From the NCBI RefSeq assembly GCF_011751865.2, contig NZ_CP061770.1, positions 1,488,001-1,552,000 of the forward strand: a stretch of 64,000 bases of DNA, read 5' to 3'. This DNA is from Salinibacterium sp. ZJ70 (lineage in GTDB: Bacteria; Actinomycetota; Actinomycetes; Actinomycetales; Microbacteriaceae). The stretch's first letter is position 1. Every line of letters starts with the position of its first letter. The notes under the pieces are model-generated. The model saw only the letters and a program-made list of their open reading frames with translations, did no database searches and had not been told where the DNA came from. Below are positions 49,943 through 59,076 of the stretch, piece after piece. The position numbers and the translations under genes are program-made.

Positions 49943-50825
49943 GTTCGGCGAGGCGGTGCGGCGCGGGGAGGTCGGAGACGTTGATGCCGACCATCGCCTC
50001 ACCGAGTCCGCGGGACGCCTCCGCGACGACCTGAGGGTCGTCGAAGAACGTCGTGGCCTTGACGATCGCGGCGGCGCGCTTGGCCGGCTCGCCCGACTTG
50101 AAGATGCCGGAGCCGACGAACACGCCGTCCGCGCCGAGCTGCATCATGAGTGCGGCATCGGCGGGCGTCGCGACGCCACCGGCGGTGAACAGCACGACCG
50201 GCAGCTCGCCCGTCTCCGCGATCTCCGCGACGAGCTCGTAGGGGGCCTGCAGCTCCTTCGCGGCGACGTACAGCTCGTCCTTGGTCTTCGAACGCAGTGC
50301 GTTGATCTCGCCGCGGATGGTGCGGATGTGCTTCGTCGCCTCCGAGACATCGCCCGTACCCGCTTCGCCCTTCGAGCGGATCATGGCGGCGCCCTCGGTG
50401 ATGCGACGCAGAGCCTCGCCCAGGTTGGTGGCGCCGCACACGAACGGCGTCGTGAAGCCCCACTTGTCGATGTGGTTCACATAGTCGGCGGGCGAAAGCA
50501 CCTCGGATTCGTCGATGTAGTCGACGCCGAGAGCCTGCAGCACCTGCGCCTCGACGAAGTGCCCGATGCGGGCCTTCGCCATGACGGGGATCGAGACGGT
50601 GGAGATGATCTGGTCGATGAGGTCGGGGTCGCTCATGCGCGCGACGCCGCCCTGTGCGCGGATGTCCGCGGGGACGCGCTCGAGCGCCATGACGGCGACC
50701 GCGCCTGCGTCTTCCGCGATGCGCGCCTGCTCAGCCGTGACGACGTCCATGATGACGCCGCCCTTGAGCATCTCGGCGAGGCCGCGCTTCACACGAGTGG
50801 ATCCTGTTGTGGGGGTTTCAGACAT
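49932..50825 (-). CDS. pdxS: Pyridoxal 5'-phosphate synthase lyase subunit PdxS
   Basis: A 297-residue TIM-barrel subunit making PLP from ribose 5-phosphate, glyceraldehyde 3-phosphate and ammonia. Signatures are [40 protein letters not shown] and [19 protein letters not shown]. The ATG at 50825 gives [21 protein letters not shown] lies six bases upstream of the ATG, so the mRNA is probably leaderless. Longer frames to 51041 are pdxK shadow. Confidence 0.97.
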   Translation of the reverse strand: MSETPTTGSTRVKRGLAEMLKGGVIMDVVTAEQARIAEDAGAVAVMALERVPADIRAQGGVARMSDPDLIDQIISTVSIPVMAKARIGHFVEAQVLQALGVDYIDESEVLSPADYVNHIDKWGFTTPFVCGATNLGEALRRITEGAAMIRSKGEAGTGDVSEATKHIRTIRGEINALRSKTKDELYVAAKELQAPYELVAEIAETGELPVVLFTAGGVATPADAALMMQLGADGVFVGSGIFKSGEPAKRAAAIVKATTFFDDPQVVAEASRGLGEAMVGINVSDLPAPHRLAERGW

Positions 50826-50831
50826 GCCCAG

Positions 50832-50837
50832 ACAGTA
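50832..50837 (-). promoter_or_regulatory. -10 element of pdxS, leaderless type, no good -35
   Basis: TACTGT on the minus strand ends six bases before the pdxS ATG. The -35 position (CGCGGG at 17 bp) is poor. The inverted repeat at 50860-50887 starts just upstream of that, the place where an activator would bind. Confidence 0.45.
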
Positions 50838-50859
50838 GGCACCACACGGAACCGCCCGC

Positions 50860-50887
50860 GAGTGCCACAGCGGGTGCTGTGGCACTC
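50860..50887. promoter_or_regulatory. Perfect 11-bp inverted repeat, candidate vitamin B6 operator
   Basis: GAGTGCCACAG and CTGTGGCACTC are exact inverse complements separated by CGGGTG, between the divergent pdxS and pyridoxal kinase genes. It ends 35 bp from the pdxS ATG and 75 bp from the kinase start. Both flanking genes point away, so it is not a terminator. A PdxR/MocR-type or other B6-responsive regulator is the likely ligand; no such gene is in the window. Confidence 0.7.
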
Positions 50888-50961
50888 TCCACGCCACTCG
50901 GTTCGCCGTGGACTGGCGCGCATGTCGAACAGGAACACCTCCGGGTGGCAAGATCGTGCGG

Positions 50962-51813
50962 GTGAAGGTGCTCTCCATCCAGTCAGCGGTCGCGTACGGC
51001 CATGTGGGCAATTCCGCCGCAGTGTTCCCCCTGCAGCGCATCGGCGTCGAGGTCTACCCCGTCTACACGGTGAACTTCTCGAACCACACCGGCTACGGCG
51101 CCTGGCGCGGTCCGCTCATCGCCCCGGATGATGTGCGCGACGTGATCACGGGCATCGAGGAGCGCGGCGCGTTCGCCGACATCGATGTGATCCTCTCGGG
51201 CTATCAGGGCGGCGAGGGCATCGGCGACGTCATCATCGATGCCGTGGCGCGCGTCAAGGCCGCCAACCCGAGCGCCATCTACGCGTGCGATCCCGTGATG
51301 GGCAACGCGAAGTCCGGATGCTTCGTGGCGCCCGCGATTCCCGAGCTTCTGCGGCAGAAGGTCGTGCCGGCGGCCGACCTCATCACACCCAACCAGTTCG
51401 AGCTCGGGTTCCTCACCGGCACCGAGCCGGGCGACATCGAATCGACGCTCGCATCGGTGGACGCCGCGCGCGCCATGGGCCCCTCGACCATCCTCGTCAC
51501 GAGCGTCGAGCGCCCCGACCGCGAAGACGGCACCATCGAGATGCTCGCCGCGGATGAGAACGGCGCCTGGATCGTGCAGACGCCGTACCTGCCGTTCAAG
51601 GCCAACGGCTCCGGCGACGTCACCGCCGCGCTCTTCACCGCGCACTACCGTCGCACCGGCTCCGCCGCGGAGGCCCTCGCGCGCACCACATCGAGCGTCT
51701 TCGACCTGCTGAAGAACACCCTCGAGTCGGGCCAGCGCGAGCTGCAGCTCATCGAATCGCAGGAGTCCTACGCGCATCCGAGCATGCAGTTCGAGGTGCG
51801 TCAGCTGCGCTGA
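50962..51813 (+). CDS. pdxY: Pyridoxal kinase
   Basis: A 283-residue ribokinase-like enzyme phosphorylating pyridoxal (salvage route). [18 protein letters not shown] binds substrate, [16 protein letters not shown] is the ATP/Mg loop and [13 protein letters not shown] carries the catalytic Asp in GSGD. The start at GTG 50962 gives the family's MKVLSIQ N-terminus. CAAGAT seven bases ahead suggests another leaderless start. GTGs at 50956 and 50968 are alternatives. It is divergent from the PdxST synthase, so salvage and de novo routes share one control region. Confidence 0.94.
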   Translation: MKVLSIQSAVAYGHVGNSAAVFPLQRIGVEVYPVYTVNFSNHTGYGAWRGPLIAPDDVRDVITGIEERGAFADIDVILSGYQGGEGIGDVIIDAVARVKAANPSAIYACDPVMGNAKSGCFVAPAIPELLRQKVVPAADLITPNQFELGFLTGTEPGDIESTLASVDAARAMGPSTILVTSVERPDREDGTIEMLAADENGAWIVQTPYLPFKANGSGDVTAALFTAHYRRTGSAAEALARTTSSVFDLLKNTLESGQRELQLIESQESYAHPSMQFEVRQLR

Positions 51814-51828
51814 GCGCCTTCCGGATGC

Positions 51829-51859
51829 ACGAAGCCCCCGCCAGCGGCGGGGGCTTCGT
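51829..51859. terminator. Bidirectional terminator between pyridoxal kinase and HIT genes
   Basis: ACGAAGCCCCCGCC at 51829-51842 pairs perfectly with GGCGGGGGCTTCGT at 51846-51859 around AGC: 14 bp. It lies 15 bp after the kinase stop and 12 bp after the HIT gene stop on the other strand, serving both convergent genes. Confidence 0.85.
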
Positions 51860-51871
51860 CGTCTCGCGGGA

Positions 51872-52438
51872 TCAGGCTCCAGCGCGCCACTCGTCAGCGA
51901 GCTGCTTCCGCGTCTCGCCGAGCAGGAACGGCAGCGCCTTGGTCTGCGCGACGATCGGGAAGAAGTTCGCATCCCCCGCCCATCTCGGCACCACGTGCTG
52001 GTGCAGGTGCGCGGCGATCCCCGCTCCCGCCACGGCGCCCTGGTTCATGCCGATGTTGAAGCCGTCGCAGTGGGCCGTCTGCCGGATGAGGCGCATCGCT
52101 GTCTGCGTGACGGCACCCATCTCGGCCACCTCCTCCGGCGTCGCCTCGTCGTAGGTGGCGATGTGGCGGTAGGGGCACACCAGCAGGTGGCCGCTGTTGT
52201 ACGGGAACAGGTTCAGCAGCGCGAAGACCTTCTCACCGCGGTGCACGATGAGGGCGTCCTCATCCGAGCGCGTCGGAGCGTCGCAGAAGACGCAGTCGAC
52301 GTCGCCCGATCCCCCACCCCGCTCGATGTACGCGACACGGTGCGGGGTCCAGAGCCGCGCGAAGCCGTCCGGGACGCCCGCATACGCGGCACCGGGCACC
52401 GCATCCGGGTACTCCGTGCCGTCGTAGTCGCGGACCAT
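51872..52438 (-). CDS. HIT-family protein, probable Ap4A phosphorylase
   Basis: A 188-residue HIT protein. The histidine triad is HLHQHVVPRW, preceded by VDCVFCDAP (zinc-type cysteines), NLFPYNSGHLLVCPYRHIAT and GFNIGMNQGAVAGAG. Its place right after thrS matches M. tuberculosis Rv2613c, known as a diadenosine tetraphosphate phosphorylase; Ap4A is made by aminoacyl-tRNA synthetases such as ThrS. Two bases separate it from thrS. The substrate is inferred from synteny. Confidence 0.9.
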   Translation of the reverse strand: MVRDYDGTEYPDAVPGAAYAGVPDGFARLWTPHRVAYIERGGGSGDVDCVFCDAPTRSDEDALIVHRGEKVFALLNLFPYNSGHLLVCPYRHIATYDEATPEEVAEMGAVTQTAMRLIRQTAHCDGFNIGMNQGAVAGAGIAAHLHQHVVPRWAGDANFFPIVAQTKALPFLLGETRKQLADEWRAGA

Positions 52439-52440
52439 GG

Positions 52441-54390
52441 TCAGACCTGCGCGTGCGTGTCGATCGCCTCGCGGATGCGGCGGATCGCCTCATCGACGGG
52501 GATGCCGTTGTCCTGGCGGCCGTCGCGGAAGCGGAAGCTCACCGTGCCCGCGTCGCGGTCCTGGGCACCCGCGATCAGCTGGAAGGGCACCTTCTGGGTC
52601 GTCCAGTTGCGGATCTTCTTCTGCATGCGGTCGTCGCTCGCGTCGAGCTCGGCGCGCACGCCGTCGGCCTTCAGCTGGTCGATGATGCCGCCGAGGTAGT
52701 CAGCGAACTCGTTCGCGACGGGAACGCCCACCACCTGCACGGGCGCGAGCCACGCCGGGAAGGCACCCGCGTAGTGCTCGAGCAGGATCGCGAAGAACCG
52801 CTCGATCGAGCCGAGAAGGGCACGGTGGATCATGATGGGCTGGTGCTTCTGCCCATCGGATCCGGTGTACTCGAGCTCGAAGCGCTCGGGCTGGTTGAAG
52901 TCGAGCTGCACGGTCGAGAGCTGCCAGGTGCGGCCGATCGCGTCCCGTGCCTGCACCGAGATCTTCGGGCCGTAGAAGGCCGCGCCGCCCGGGTCGGGAA
53001 CGAGCTCGAGACCTGAGGCCTCGGCGACCTCGCGCAGGGTCTCGGTCGCGACCTCCCACTGCTCGTCGGATCCGACGAACTTCTCCGGATCCTTCGTCGA
53101 CAGTTCGAGGTAGAAGTCGTCGAGTCCGTAGCCGCGCAGCGTCTCGAGCACGAACTCGAGCTGGCGGGTGAGCTCATCCTTGACCTGCTCCTGCGTGACG
53201 TACACGTGGGCGTCGTCCTGGGTGAGGCCGCGCACGCGGGTGAGACCCGAGAGCGTGCCGCTCTTCTCGTAGCGGTACACGGTGCCGAACTCGGCGAGGC
53301 GAAGCGGCAGCTCGCGGTACGAGCGCCCGCGGGCGCGGAAGATCAGGTTGTGGAACGGGCAGTTCATGGGCTTCAGGTAGTAGTCCTGGCCCTGCTTGGT
53401 GACGTTGCCGTCGGCGTCGGTCTCCTCATCGAGGTGCATCGCCGGGAACATGCCGTCCTTGTACCACTGCAGGTGGCCGCTCGTCTCGAACAGCTGACCC
53501 TTGGTGATGTGCGGCGAGTTGACGAGCTCGTAGCCGTGCGCGAGCAGCTGCCGGCGCAGGTACTCCTCCATCTCGTAGCGGATGATCCCGCCCTTGGGGT
53601 GGAAGACGGCGAGCCCCGAGCCGATCTCGTCGGGGAAGCTGAAGAGGTCCAGCTCGACGCCGAGCTTGCGGTGGTCGCGCTTGGCGGCCTCCTCGAGGCG
53701 CTGGGTGTAGGCGCGCAGCTCGTCCTTGGTGGGCCATGCCGTGCCGTAGATGCGCTGCAGCTGCTTGTTCTTCTCGCTGCCGCGCCAGTACGCGGCGGCG
53801 TTGCGCATCAGCTTGTGGTGTCCGAGGGCGCCGGTGTTGGGCACGTGCGGACCACGGCAGAGGTCCTTCCACGCCACGTTGCCTTCGCGGTCGATGTTGT
53901 CGTAGATGGTGAGCTCGCCCGCGCCGACCTCGACGGACTCGCCGTCCTTGCCATCGGCTGCCGCGCCCTTGAGGCCGATGAGCTCGAGCTTGTAGGGCTC
54001 GTTCGCGAGCTCCGCGCGCGCCTCATCGTCGGTCACGACTCGACGCTGGAAGCGCTGGCCGGAGCGGATGATGCGGTCCATCTCCTTCTCGATCGCCGTG
54101 AGGTCCTCCGGGGTGAACGGGGTCTCGACGTCGAAGTCGTAGTAGAAGCCGTCGGTGACGGGCGGGCCGATGCCGAGCTTGGCCTCCGGATTGATGCGCT
54201 GCACCGCCTGGGCGAGCACGTGCGCCGTGGAGTGACGCAGGATGTTCAGGCCGTCAGGCGACGTCACCTCGACGGGCTCGACGACGTCCGTCTCGGTGAC
54301 GGTCGTGGCCTTGTCCTTCAGCTCGCCGTTGACGCGGATCGCGACGACGGAGCGGTCGGGGAACAGGTCGAAGCCGGTCTGGGCGCTCAT
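52441..54390 (-). CDS. thrS: Threonyl-tRNA synthetase
   Basis: A 649-residue class II synthetase. The editing domain carries [13 protein letters not shown], the catalytic core has [20 protein letters not shown] and [18 protein letters not shown], and the anticodon domain is C-terminal. The zinc ligands (Cys in MNCP, His in DDAHVY) are present. The N-terminal TGS-like part is only about 55 residues, shorter than usual. The ATG at 54390 ([10 protein letters not shown]) is chosen; a 53-codon extension is shadow. No T-box leader is seen. Confidence 0.97.
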   Translation of the reverse strand: MSAQTGFDLFPDRSVVAIRVNGELKDKATTVTETDVVEPVEVTSPDGLNILRHSTAHVLAQAVQRINPEAKLGIGPPVTDGFYYDFDVETPFTPEDLTAIEKEMDRIIRSGQRFQRRVVTDDEARAELANEPYKLELIGLKGAAADGKDGESVEVGAGELTIYDNIDREGNVAWKDLCRGPHVPNTGALGHHKLMRNAAAYWRGSEKNKQLQRIYGTAWPTKDELRAYTQRLEEAAKRDHRKLGVELDLFSFPDEIGSGLAVFHPKGGIIRYEMEEYLRRQLLAHGYELVNSPHITKGQLFETSGHLQWYKDGMFPAMHLDEETDADGNVTKQGQDYYLKPMNCPFHNLIFRARGRSYRELPLRLAEFGTVYRYEKSGTLSGLTRVRGLTQDDAHVYVTQEQVKDELTRQLEFVLETLRGYGLDDFYLELSTKDPEKFVGSDEQWEVATETLREVAEASGLELVPDPGGAAFYGPKISVQARDAIGRTWQLSTVQLDFNQPERFELEYTGSDGQKHQPIMIHRALLGSIERFFAILLEHYAGAFPAWLAPVQVVGVPVANEFADYLGGIIDQLKADGVRAELDASDDRMQKKIRNWTTQKVPFQLIAGAQDRDAGTVSFRFRDGRQDNGIPVDEAIRRIREAIDTHAQV

Positions 54391-54400
54391 TCTGCCGAGT

Positions 54401-54667
54401 TTACCGGCGTGGAGGGTCGTTCTCGTCCGCAGGGGGCTCATCCGCGGTCGCAGCTCGCCTGCCGAAGGCCGCACCCAGCGCGAGTCCCACCGCGATGCCG
54501 ACGCCGACGCCGACCGCGATGTTGTCGATCGCCGCGCCGAACCCCGCACCGATGGCGATCCCGAATACGAGGAAGACGGCGAGCGTCGACCCGCTCGATC
54601 CCGACCCTTCGGCGCCCGCGGGGGTCTCGTCTCGGGGCGGCTCGACGGGCGGATTCTGCTGCGACAT
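54401..54667 (-). CDS. Small glycine-rich membrane protein
   Basis: An 88-residue protein. A Pro/Glu/Gly-rich N-terminus (1-26) precedes two short hydrophobic stretches rich in Gly and Ala (about 28-46 and 50-68, [19 protein letters not shown]) with GxxxG spacing. It ends in a charged tail. It lies 10 bp upstream of thrS on the same strand. Function unknown; such proteins are common next to actinobacterial thrS. Confidence 0.65.
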   Translation of the reverse strand: MSQQNPPVEPPRDETPAGAEGSGSSGSTLAVFLVFGIAIGAGFGAAIDNIAVGVGVGIAVGLALGAAFGRRAATADEPPADENDPPRR

Positions 54668-54720
54668 GCGCCCAGGCTATGGGGTGCGGAGGCGGTGGGC
54701 CTCCCCCGCGAGACGGAGGA

Positions 54721-55407
54721 TCAGGACGTCGGGCGGTCGTAGATGGCGCCGGACGGCCGCGACTCGGCGACGCAGAACACGATGAGCAGGATGGAGCCCA
54801 CGAAGGGGATGAAGCCCAGCAGGAAGTAGGTGCCCGGGTAGCCCGCGTCGTGGAGGCGCCTGATCGTCACGGCGATCAGGGGGATGATCATCGCGATGTA
54901 TGCAGCGAGGAACAGAAGACTCAGCAGCGTGATGATCACTCCGGGAGCTGCGTAGGAGTCGCCGCCGAGGAAGGCGATACCCACGCCGCCGAGGATGGCG
55001 AACAGGAAGTACGCGCCGAACCAGACGATGATGACGCCGAGAGAGGCGAACCAGTACTCCGAACGCGACGCGCGGCCCGTGAAGTCGGAGTACTTGCGCC
55101 AGAAGCGCGTCCATGCCTGCGCGAAGGTGGCACCGTACAGGGGCGCCCACAGGGGGACCTGGCCCGTCACGGGGTCGATGACGGGCGTGGGCCCGACGGG
55201 CACGCCATAGGCGCCACCCGCGTAGACGCCGGGCGCCATGTACGCAGCAGGCGCGACGGGTGCGACATATGCCGGCGCCGAGGCCGCGACCTCCGCGGGC
55301 GATTTGCGGTAGTCGGTCCATCCCATGCCGTCCCACCAGCGCTGTCCGCCCGGGACCTCCGCATCGGGGTACCAACCGGGAGGGATGACGGCATCGGTTC
55401 CTGACAT
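54721..55407 (-). CDS. DUF2510-DUF805 membrane protein
   Basis: A 228-residue protein. A DUF2510 module (PPGWYPDAEVPGGQRWWDGM, about 9-32) is followed by an Ala/Pro linker. Then comes a four-helix DUF805 domain (about 90-220) with FTGRASRSEYWFASLGVII and IRRLHDAGYPGTYFLLGFIP. Both are common actinobacterial membrane modules of unknown function. The ATG at 55407 follows TAGGGTGAG; a GTG three codons upstream is an alternative. Confidence 0.85.
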   Translation of the reverse strand: MSGTDAVIPPGWYPDAEVPGGQRWWDGMGWTDYRKSPAEVAASAPAYVAPVAPAAYMAPGVYAGGAYGVPVGPTPVIDPVTGQVPLWAPLYGATFAQAWTRFWRKYSDFTGRASRSEYWFASLGVIIVWFGAYFLFAILGGVGIAFLGGDSYAAPGVIITLLSLLFLAAYIAMIIPLIAVTIRRLHDAGYPGTYFLLGFIPFVGSILLIVFCVAESRPSGAIYDRPTS

Positions 55408-55473
55408 GGCACTCACCCTAGCCGCGCGCGCTCACGCGCTGCGATGGGGAGCACTTCCCGCGGCGCCGCCGGA

Positions 55474-57090
55474 TCAGAAGATCACGACGAACCGGAACAC
55501 GATGTCGACGAGGGCGGCCGCGAGTCCCGACTCCTCGGCGATCGCGTCGCGCTCGCGCGCCGCGGCGACCGGGTCGGCGGCGAGGATGACATCCGTGCCG
55601 TCGCGCACGAGCGCGTGCACCGCGTCGACGGGGGTCTCGGCCACGATGACGCCGAGGCCCGCATCGTGCGCCGACGCGACCAGCTCGGACGTCGCGGACG
55701 CATGCGTGATGAGGACCGCGTCGGCTGCGGTGCGCGGGATGCTGAGGGCTGGGTGTGCGAGCACGATCGCCGTCATCGCCTCGGGATGCTCGCGAGAGAG
55801 CTCGCGGATGACGCGCTCGTCGGGGCTCGCCACGATGAGGCGACGAGGGTCGTCCCCCGACTCGATCGCCTCACGCAGCAGCGCAACGGCGTGCTCTGAG
55901 GGCTGATCCGCGGACGCGATGCGGACGGTGACGTCGGCGCCTTCCGGTGCGGCAGCGGCGATCGAGTCCTCGGCTGTCGCGCTCGCATCCGCTTCGACGC
56001 CGATCAACGTGTCGGGCTGCGACGCGAGCACCCGCATCGCGGGCACGTTGACGGCGGTCGCCCCGCCGATCATCGCGGCGATGATGATCGCGGGAGTGAG
56101 CAGCGTGCGCCACACCGCCATGGGTGGAGTGGCCGGCGCCGTAGGCGTGACACGCGGATGAGGCCGCCCGCGCGCCAGCAGCTCGAGGAGGCCGGATGCG
56201 AGCAGAAGCACCGCGAACCCTCCGACGGCGACGGCTGCGACCTCTGCGAGGCCGAGACCCGCGGCTGCCACCCAGATGGATGCCTCAGGTGCGATGAGGT
56301 CGGCGACCGCGGTGGGCACGACCGCGACGATCGCGAGAAGGATGGCGACCACACCGCCGAGGAGCAGTCCGCTGAGGCACGCGACCGTGAGCAAGGCGTC
56401 GGGTCGGCCGCGAGTGAGGCGCCAGCTGAGCGCCATGGCGCGGGCGGCCGACACCTCCTCGACGACGAAGAGCGGGAGCGTCAGCGCCAGCCGGGTGCTC
56501 ACGACGCCGAGCACGATGAGCGCGGCACCGTAGCCGATGACTCCGGGAATCGTCGAGGTGATCTCGGCGGTCACGTATCCCGGCACGGCTACCGCCTTGG
56601 TGAGCACCGAGACGAACCCGAGGCCAGTGAGGGGAAGCAGCAGAAGCAGGTAGGCGGCCAGCAGCAGCCCGGAGGGGCTGCCGGTGCGGCGCATGACGCG
56701 CACGAGTTCGCCCACTGCGTCACGGCTGAGAAGTCGTTCCCCGGCGCGAACCCGCCGGACGGCGACGAGCAGAACGAGAAGCTGGGTCGCGACGAGCACG
56801 AAGGTGACGGCGCACGTCGCGATGAGCAGGGCCGCCGTGAGCGGAAGGCCGACGTTGCCGGCACCGCCGTCGAGTCCGATTCCCCCGGCGGAGCGCACGG
56901 CCTCTCCGAAGAGCCAGCGGATGCCGGGCGCAGCCCACACGGCGACTGCGAGCTGCGTCACCAGAAGCACCGCGGCGAGGGGCCAGGCGCCGCGGCGGAC
57001 GACTCGGACTGCATGTGCGGTCACGTCCCCGAGGTCGTGCCAGAACCCTGATGCCGGGGATGCGGGCGACGCGGTTCGGTTTTTGGACAC
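55474..57090 (-). CDS. Glycerophosphodiester phosphodiesterase-like membrane protein without catalytic motif
   Basis: A 538-residue protein. The first about 330 residues are eight-ish helices of the GPDPase membrane-domain type (VRRVRAGERLLSRDAVGEL, VSAARAMALSWRLTRG). One more helix follows, then an about 180-residue domain with the late strands of a GDPD TIM barrel (VLITHASATSELVASAHDAG, TPVDAVHALVRDGTDVILAA). The catalytic HRG and PENT motifs expected right after the helix are absent. It starts with GTG at 57090, five bases after a perfect TATAAT. It may be a sensor or lipid-binding protein rather than an enzyme. Confidence 0.75.
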   Translation of the reverse strand: MSKNRTASPASPASGFWHDLGDVTAHAVRVVRRGAWPLAAVLLVTQLAVAVWAAPGIRWLFGEAVRSAGGIGLDGGAGNVGLPLTAALLIATCAVTFVLVATQLLVLLVAVRRVRAGERLLSRDAVGELVRVMRRTGSPSGLLLAAYLLLLLPLTGLGFVSVLTKAVAVPGYVTAEITSTIPGVIGYGAALIVLGVVSTRLALTLPLFVVEEVSAARAMALSWRLTRGRPDALLTVACLSGLLLGGVVAILLAIVAVVPTAVADLIAPEASIWVAAAGLGLAEVAAVAVGGFAVLLLASGLLELLARGRPHPRVTPTAPATPPMAVWRTLLTPAIIIAAMIGGATAVNVPAMRVLASQPDTLIGVEADASATAEDSIAAAAPEGADVTVRIASADQPSEHAVALLREAIESGDDPRRLIVASPDERVIRELSREHPEAMTAIVLAHPALSIPRTAADAVLITHASATSELVASAHDAGLGVIVAETPVDAVHALVRDGTDVILAADPVAAARERDAIAEESGLAAALVDIVFRFVVIF

Positions 57091-57111
57091 CGTCCATTAT
57101 ATCCGTATGCT
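57083..57111 (+). promoter_or_regulatory. Promoter of the MpaB-like oxygenase gene
   Basis: TTGGAC at 57083-57088, a 17-bp spacer and TATGCT at 57106-57111 precede the GTG at 57150. AAGGAG lies six bases upstream of the start. It interlocks with a minus-strand promoter. Confidence 0.65.
57096..57101 (-). promoter_or_regulatory. Consensus TATAAT -10 of the GDPD-like membrane gene
   Basis: TATAAT on the minus strand sits inside the spacer of the plus-strand promoter and ends five bases before the GTG at 57090, so the mRNA is nearly leaderless. No good -35 is visible. The two promoters cannot be occupied at once. Confidence 0.55.
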
Positions 57112-57149
57112 GATGCGTCACCTATACGTCTGCGAAGCAAGGAGCCACT

Positions 57150-58004
57150 GTGCCCGAGAAGTCCCATCCGATCAACGCCCCCCGTGAAGACGACGGACAT
57201 TTCGGCCCCGACAGCGTCTCCTGGAAGGTGTTCGCCGACCCGTCGGCACGTCTCGGCGGCATGGCCGGTCTGCTCCTCCAGGCTCTCAACCCGCACATGA
57301 TGCGCCTCTTCATCAACGCCACCGTCGCTCACAGCGATCCCGCAGGGCGCGACGAGCGCACCGGTCGCTACCTCGACACGATCACCTTCGGCGACCGCGC
57401 CCACGCCGATGCCGCCGCAACCTCCGTGCGACGCATGCACGATCGCGCCGTGTGGGAGGACCCGCGCACCGGACAGGTTCTCCGGGCCACCGAACCGGCG
57501 TGGATCGACTGGACGCACAACTCGCTCATCTACGGCCTCCTTCAGGCTGCCGACGCCTTCGGCCTCGACCTCACCGAGGAGGAGCAGGACCGCTTCATCG
57601 TCGAGCAGCACATCGCCGCCGAGCTCATGGGCTCCGAAGCCGCCCGCCTCCCCGCCTCGCGTGCCGAACTCGACGCCTACGTCGACGAGCAGAAGGACTG
57701 GGTGTCGCTCTCACTCCCGGCCGCCGAGGTCACCCGCACACTCCGCGCCCCGATCCTGCGCGGCAACCCCATCAAGGTGTACACCTCCGTCGTCATCCAG
57801 GACGGCGTGCTCTCCATCCTCCCCGACTGGGCGCGCCTGCTCTACGGCATCGAGGGCCGCCCGATGAACCTGCGAGCAGCGGCACGCACGACGAAGCGGA
57901 TGATCGGGGTCGCCCGACGCTCTTCGGCCTACTCCGACGTCATCACCAGCATCACGACGCGCATCGACGACCACCCGTACCGCAAGGTTCGCACCGCGAA
58001 GTGA
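57150..58004 (+). CDS. MpaB/rubber-oxygenase family protein (DUF2236)
   Basis: A 284-residue protein. FGPDSVSWKVFADPSARLGG is the N-terminal signature of the DUF2236 family. LLLQALNPHMMRLF, DTITFGDRAHADAAATSVRRMH and the AWIDWTHNSLIYGLLQAADA helix with its His match the heme-binding oxygenase fold of MpaB and latex-clearing proteins. The start is GTG at 57150, after AAGGAG. It is monocistronic, between its own promoter and a convergent terminator. The substrate is unknown. Confidence 0.88.
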   Translation: MPEKSHPINAPREDDGHFGPDSVSWKVFADPSARLGGMAGLLLQALNPHMMRLFINATVAHSDPAGRDERTGRYLDTITFGDRAHADAAATSVRRMHDRAVWEDPRTGQVLRATEPAWIDWTHNSLIYGLLQAADAFGLDLTEEEQDRFIVEQHIAAELMGSEAARLPASRAELDAYVDEQKDWVSLSLPAAEVTRTLRAPILRGNPIKVYTSVVIQDGVLSILPDWARLLYGIEGRPMNLRAAARTTKRMIGVARRSSAYSDVITSITTRIDDHPYRKVRTAK

Positions 58005-58011
58005 CCGCGGC

Positions 58012-58037
58012 CGGTGCGGGTCACAGCACCCGCACCG
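58012..58037. terminator. Convergent terminator hairpin
   Basis: CGGTGCGGGT at 58012-58021 and ACCCGCACCG at 58028-58037 form a perfect 10-bp stem with a six-base loop. It follows the oxygenase stop by 7 bp and overlaps the last codons of the opposite lipid-kinase gene. Confidence 0.7.
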
Positions 58038-58971
58038 CCCCCGGCTGGATGGTGACGCTCACGCGGTCGACCTCGCCGAGCTCATCCCCGTCGATCTCGA
58101 ACACCCGCGGTTCGCTCAGCCGGATCTCGATGGCGGTCGCGCGCGTGTGCCACACGCTCTCGGTGCTCTCTGCCTCCGTCACCCCGAACAGCTGCCGCTT
58201 GACGCCGTTCTCCCACACAACCGAGCGCATCGTGTCCAGCCAGCCGAGCACACCCTCGGCGCGCAGCATCGCCACGTCGAGTTCGCCATCCGAGGGGTCG
58301 GCATCCGGCAGGAGCGTGATTCCGCCCTGGACGGCGCCGCAGCTTCCGATGAGCACCGTGTGCGCACGTTCGTGCCGCATCGGCTCTCCATCGATCGAGA
58401 CCTCGAGGTCGAGCGAGGCACTCGCGTCCACCGCACGCCCGAGCGACTCCACATAGGCGAGCCAGCCGGCCTTCGCCTTCAGCTCATCGTCCGTCTCGGT
58501 GATCATGTGCGCGTCGATGCCGAAGCCAGCCATCACGACGAACGCGTGCCTGCTCGATGTGACGCCCGCGCCGATCTCCGCCCACGCGACGTCGATGAGC
58601 CGCCCCTCTCCCCCGAGCACGCGCTCGAACGCCGCCCGAGGGTCGTTGAGCGGCACGTCCAGATTGCGCGCCAGCAGGTTGCCCGTGCCGAGCGGCACGA
58701 TTCCGAACGGGGGCGGGTCATCGAGCTCCGCGAGCGCCTCACTGACCGCCCGAACTGTGCCATCGCCCCCGGCCGCCACGACGACATCCGCGCCCACGGC
58801 GACAGCTTCTCGCGTGACGCCCTGACCCGCGTCCTCGACGGTCGTCTCCCACCAGCTCACGATGGGAAGGGCCACCCCATCGGGCAGCGAGGCATTGAGC
58901 GCGTCTTCCAACTCCTCGCGACTCGTCGACTTCGACGGGTTCCACACCACAGCCATCCGCATAGCGTCCAC
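58021..58971 (-). CDS. Diacylglycerol/lipid kinase family protein
   Basis: A 316-residue DagK_cat protein. The nucleotide loop GGDGT is at residues 68-72, preceded by VVWNPSKSTSREELED. Further motifs are FGIVPLGTGNLLARNLDVPL and MAGFGIDAHMITETDD, and the C-terminal substrate domain ends with FEIDGDELGE. The family phosphorylates lipids such as diacylglycerol or related substrates with ATP. The GTG at 58971 has GAGGAG at good distance. ATGs at 58962 and 58956 are alternatives. Confidence 0.88.
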   Translation of the reverse strand: MDAMRMAVVWNPSKSTSREELEDALNASLPDGVALPIVSWWETTVEDAGQGVTREAVAVGADVVVAAGGDGTVRAVSEALAELDDPPPFGIVPLGTGNLLARNLDVPLNDPRAAFERVLGGEGRLIDVAWAEIGAGVTSSRHAFVVMAGFGIDAHMITETDDELKAKAGWLAYVESLGRAVDASASLDLEVSIDGEPMRHERAHTVLIGSCGAVQGGITLLPDADPSDGELDVAMLRAEGVLGWLDTMRSVVWENGVKRQLFGVTEAESTESVWHTRATAIEIRLSEPRVFEIDGDELGEVDRVSVTIQPGAVRVL

Positions 58972-59076
58972 TGGCGCTCCTCTCGTTGCCTCACGGTACG
59001 AGAAGGCGACGCGCCCCGGTAGACCTCTCAGGGGGCTCGGAGCTTCGGGCGTGACCCAGCGGATCCGGATACGAGA

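Noticed and set aside
54391..54400. T-box leader for thrS
   Set aside because: Only ten bases separate thrS from the upstream gene; no leader exists.
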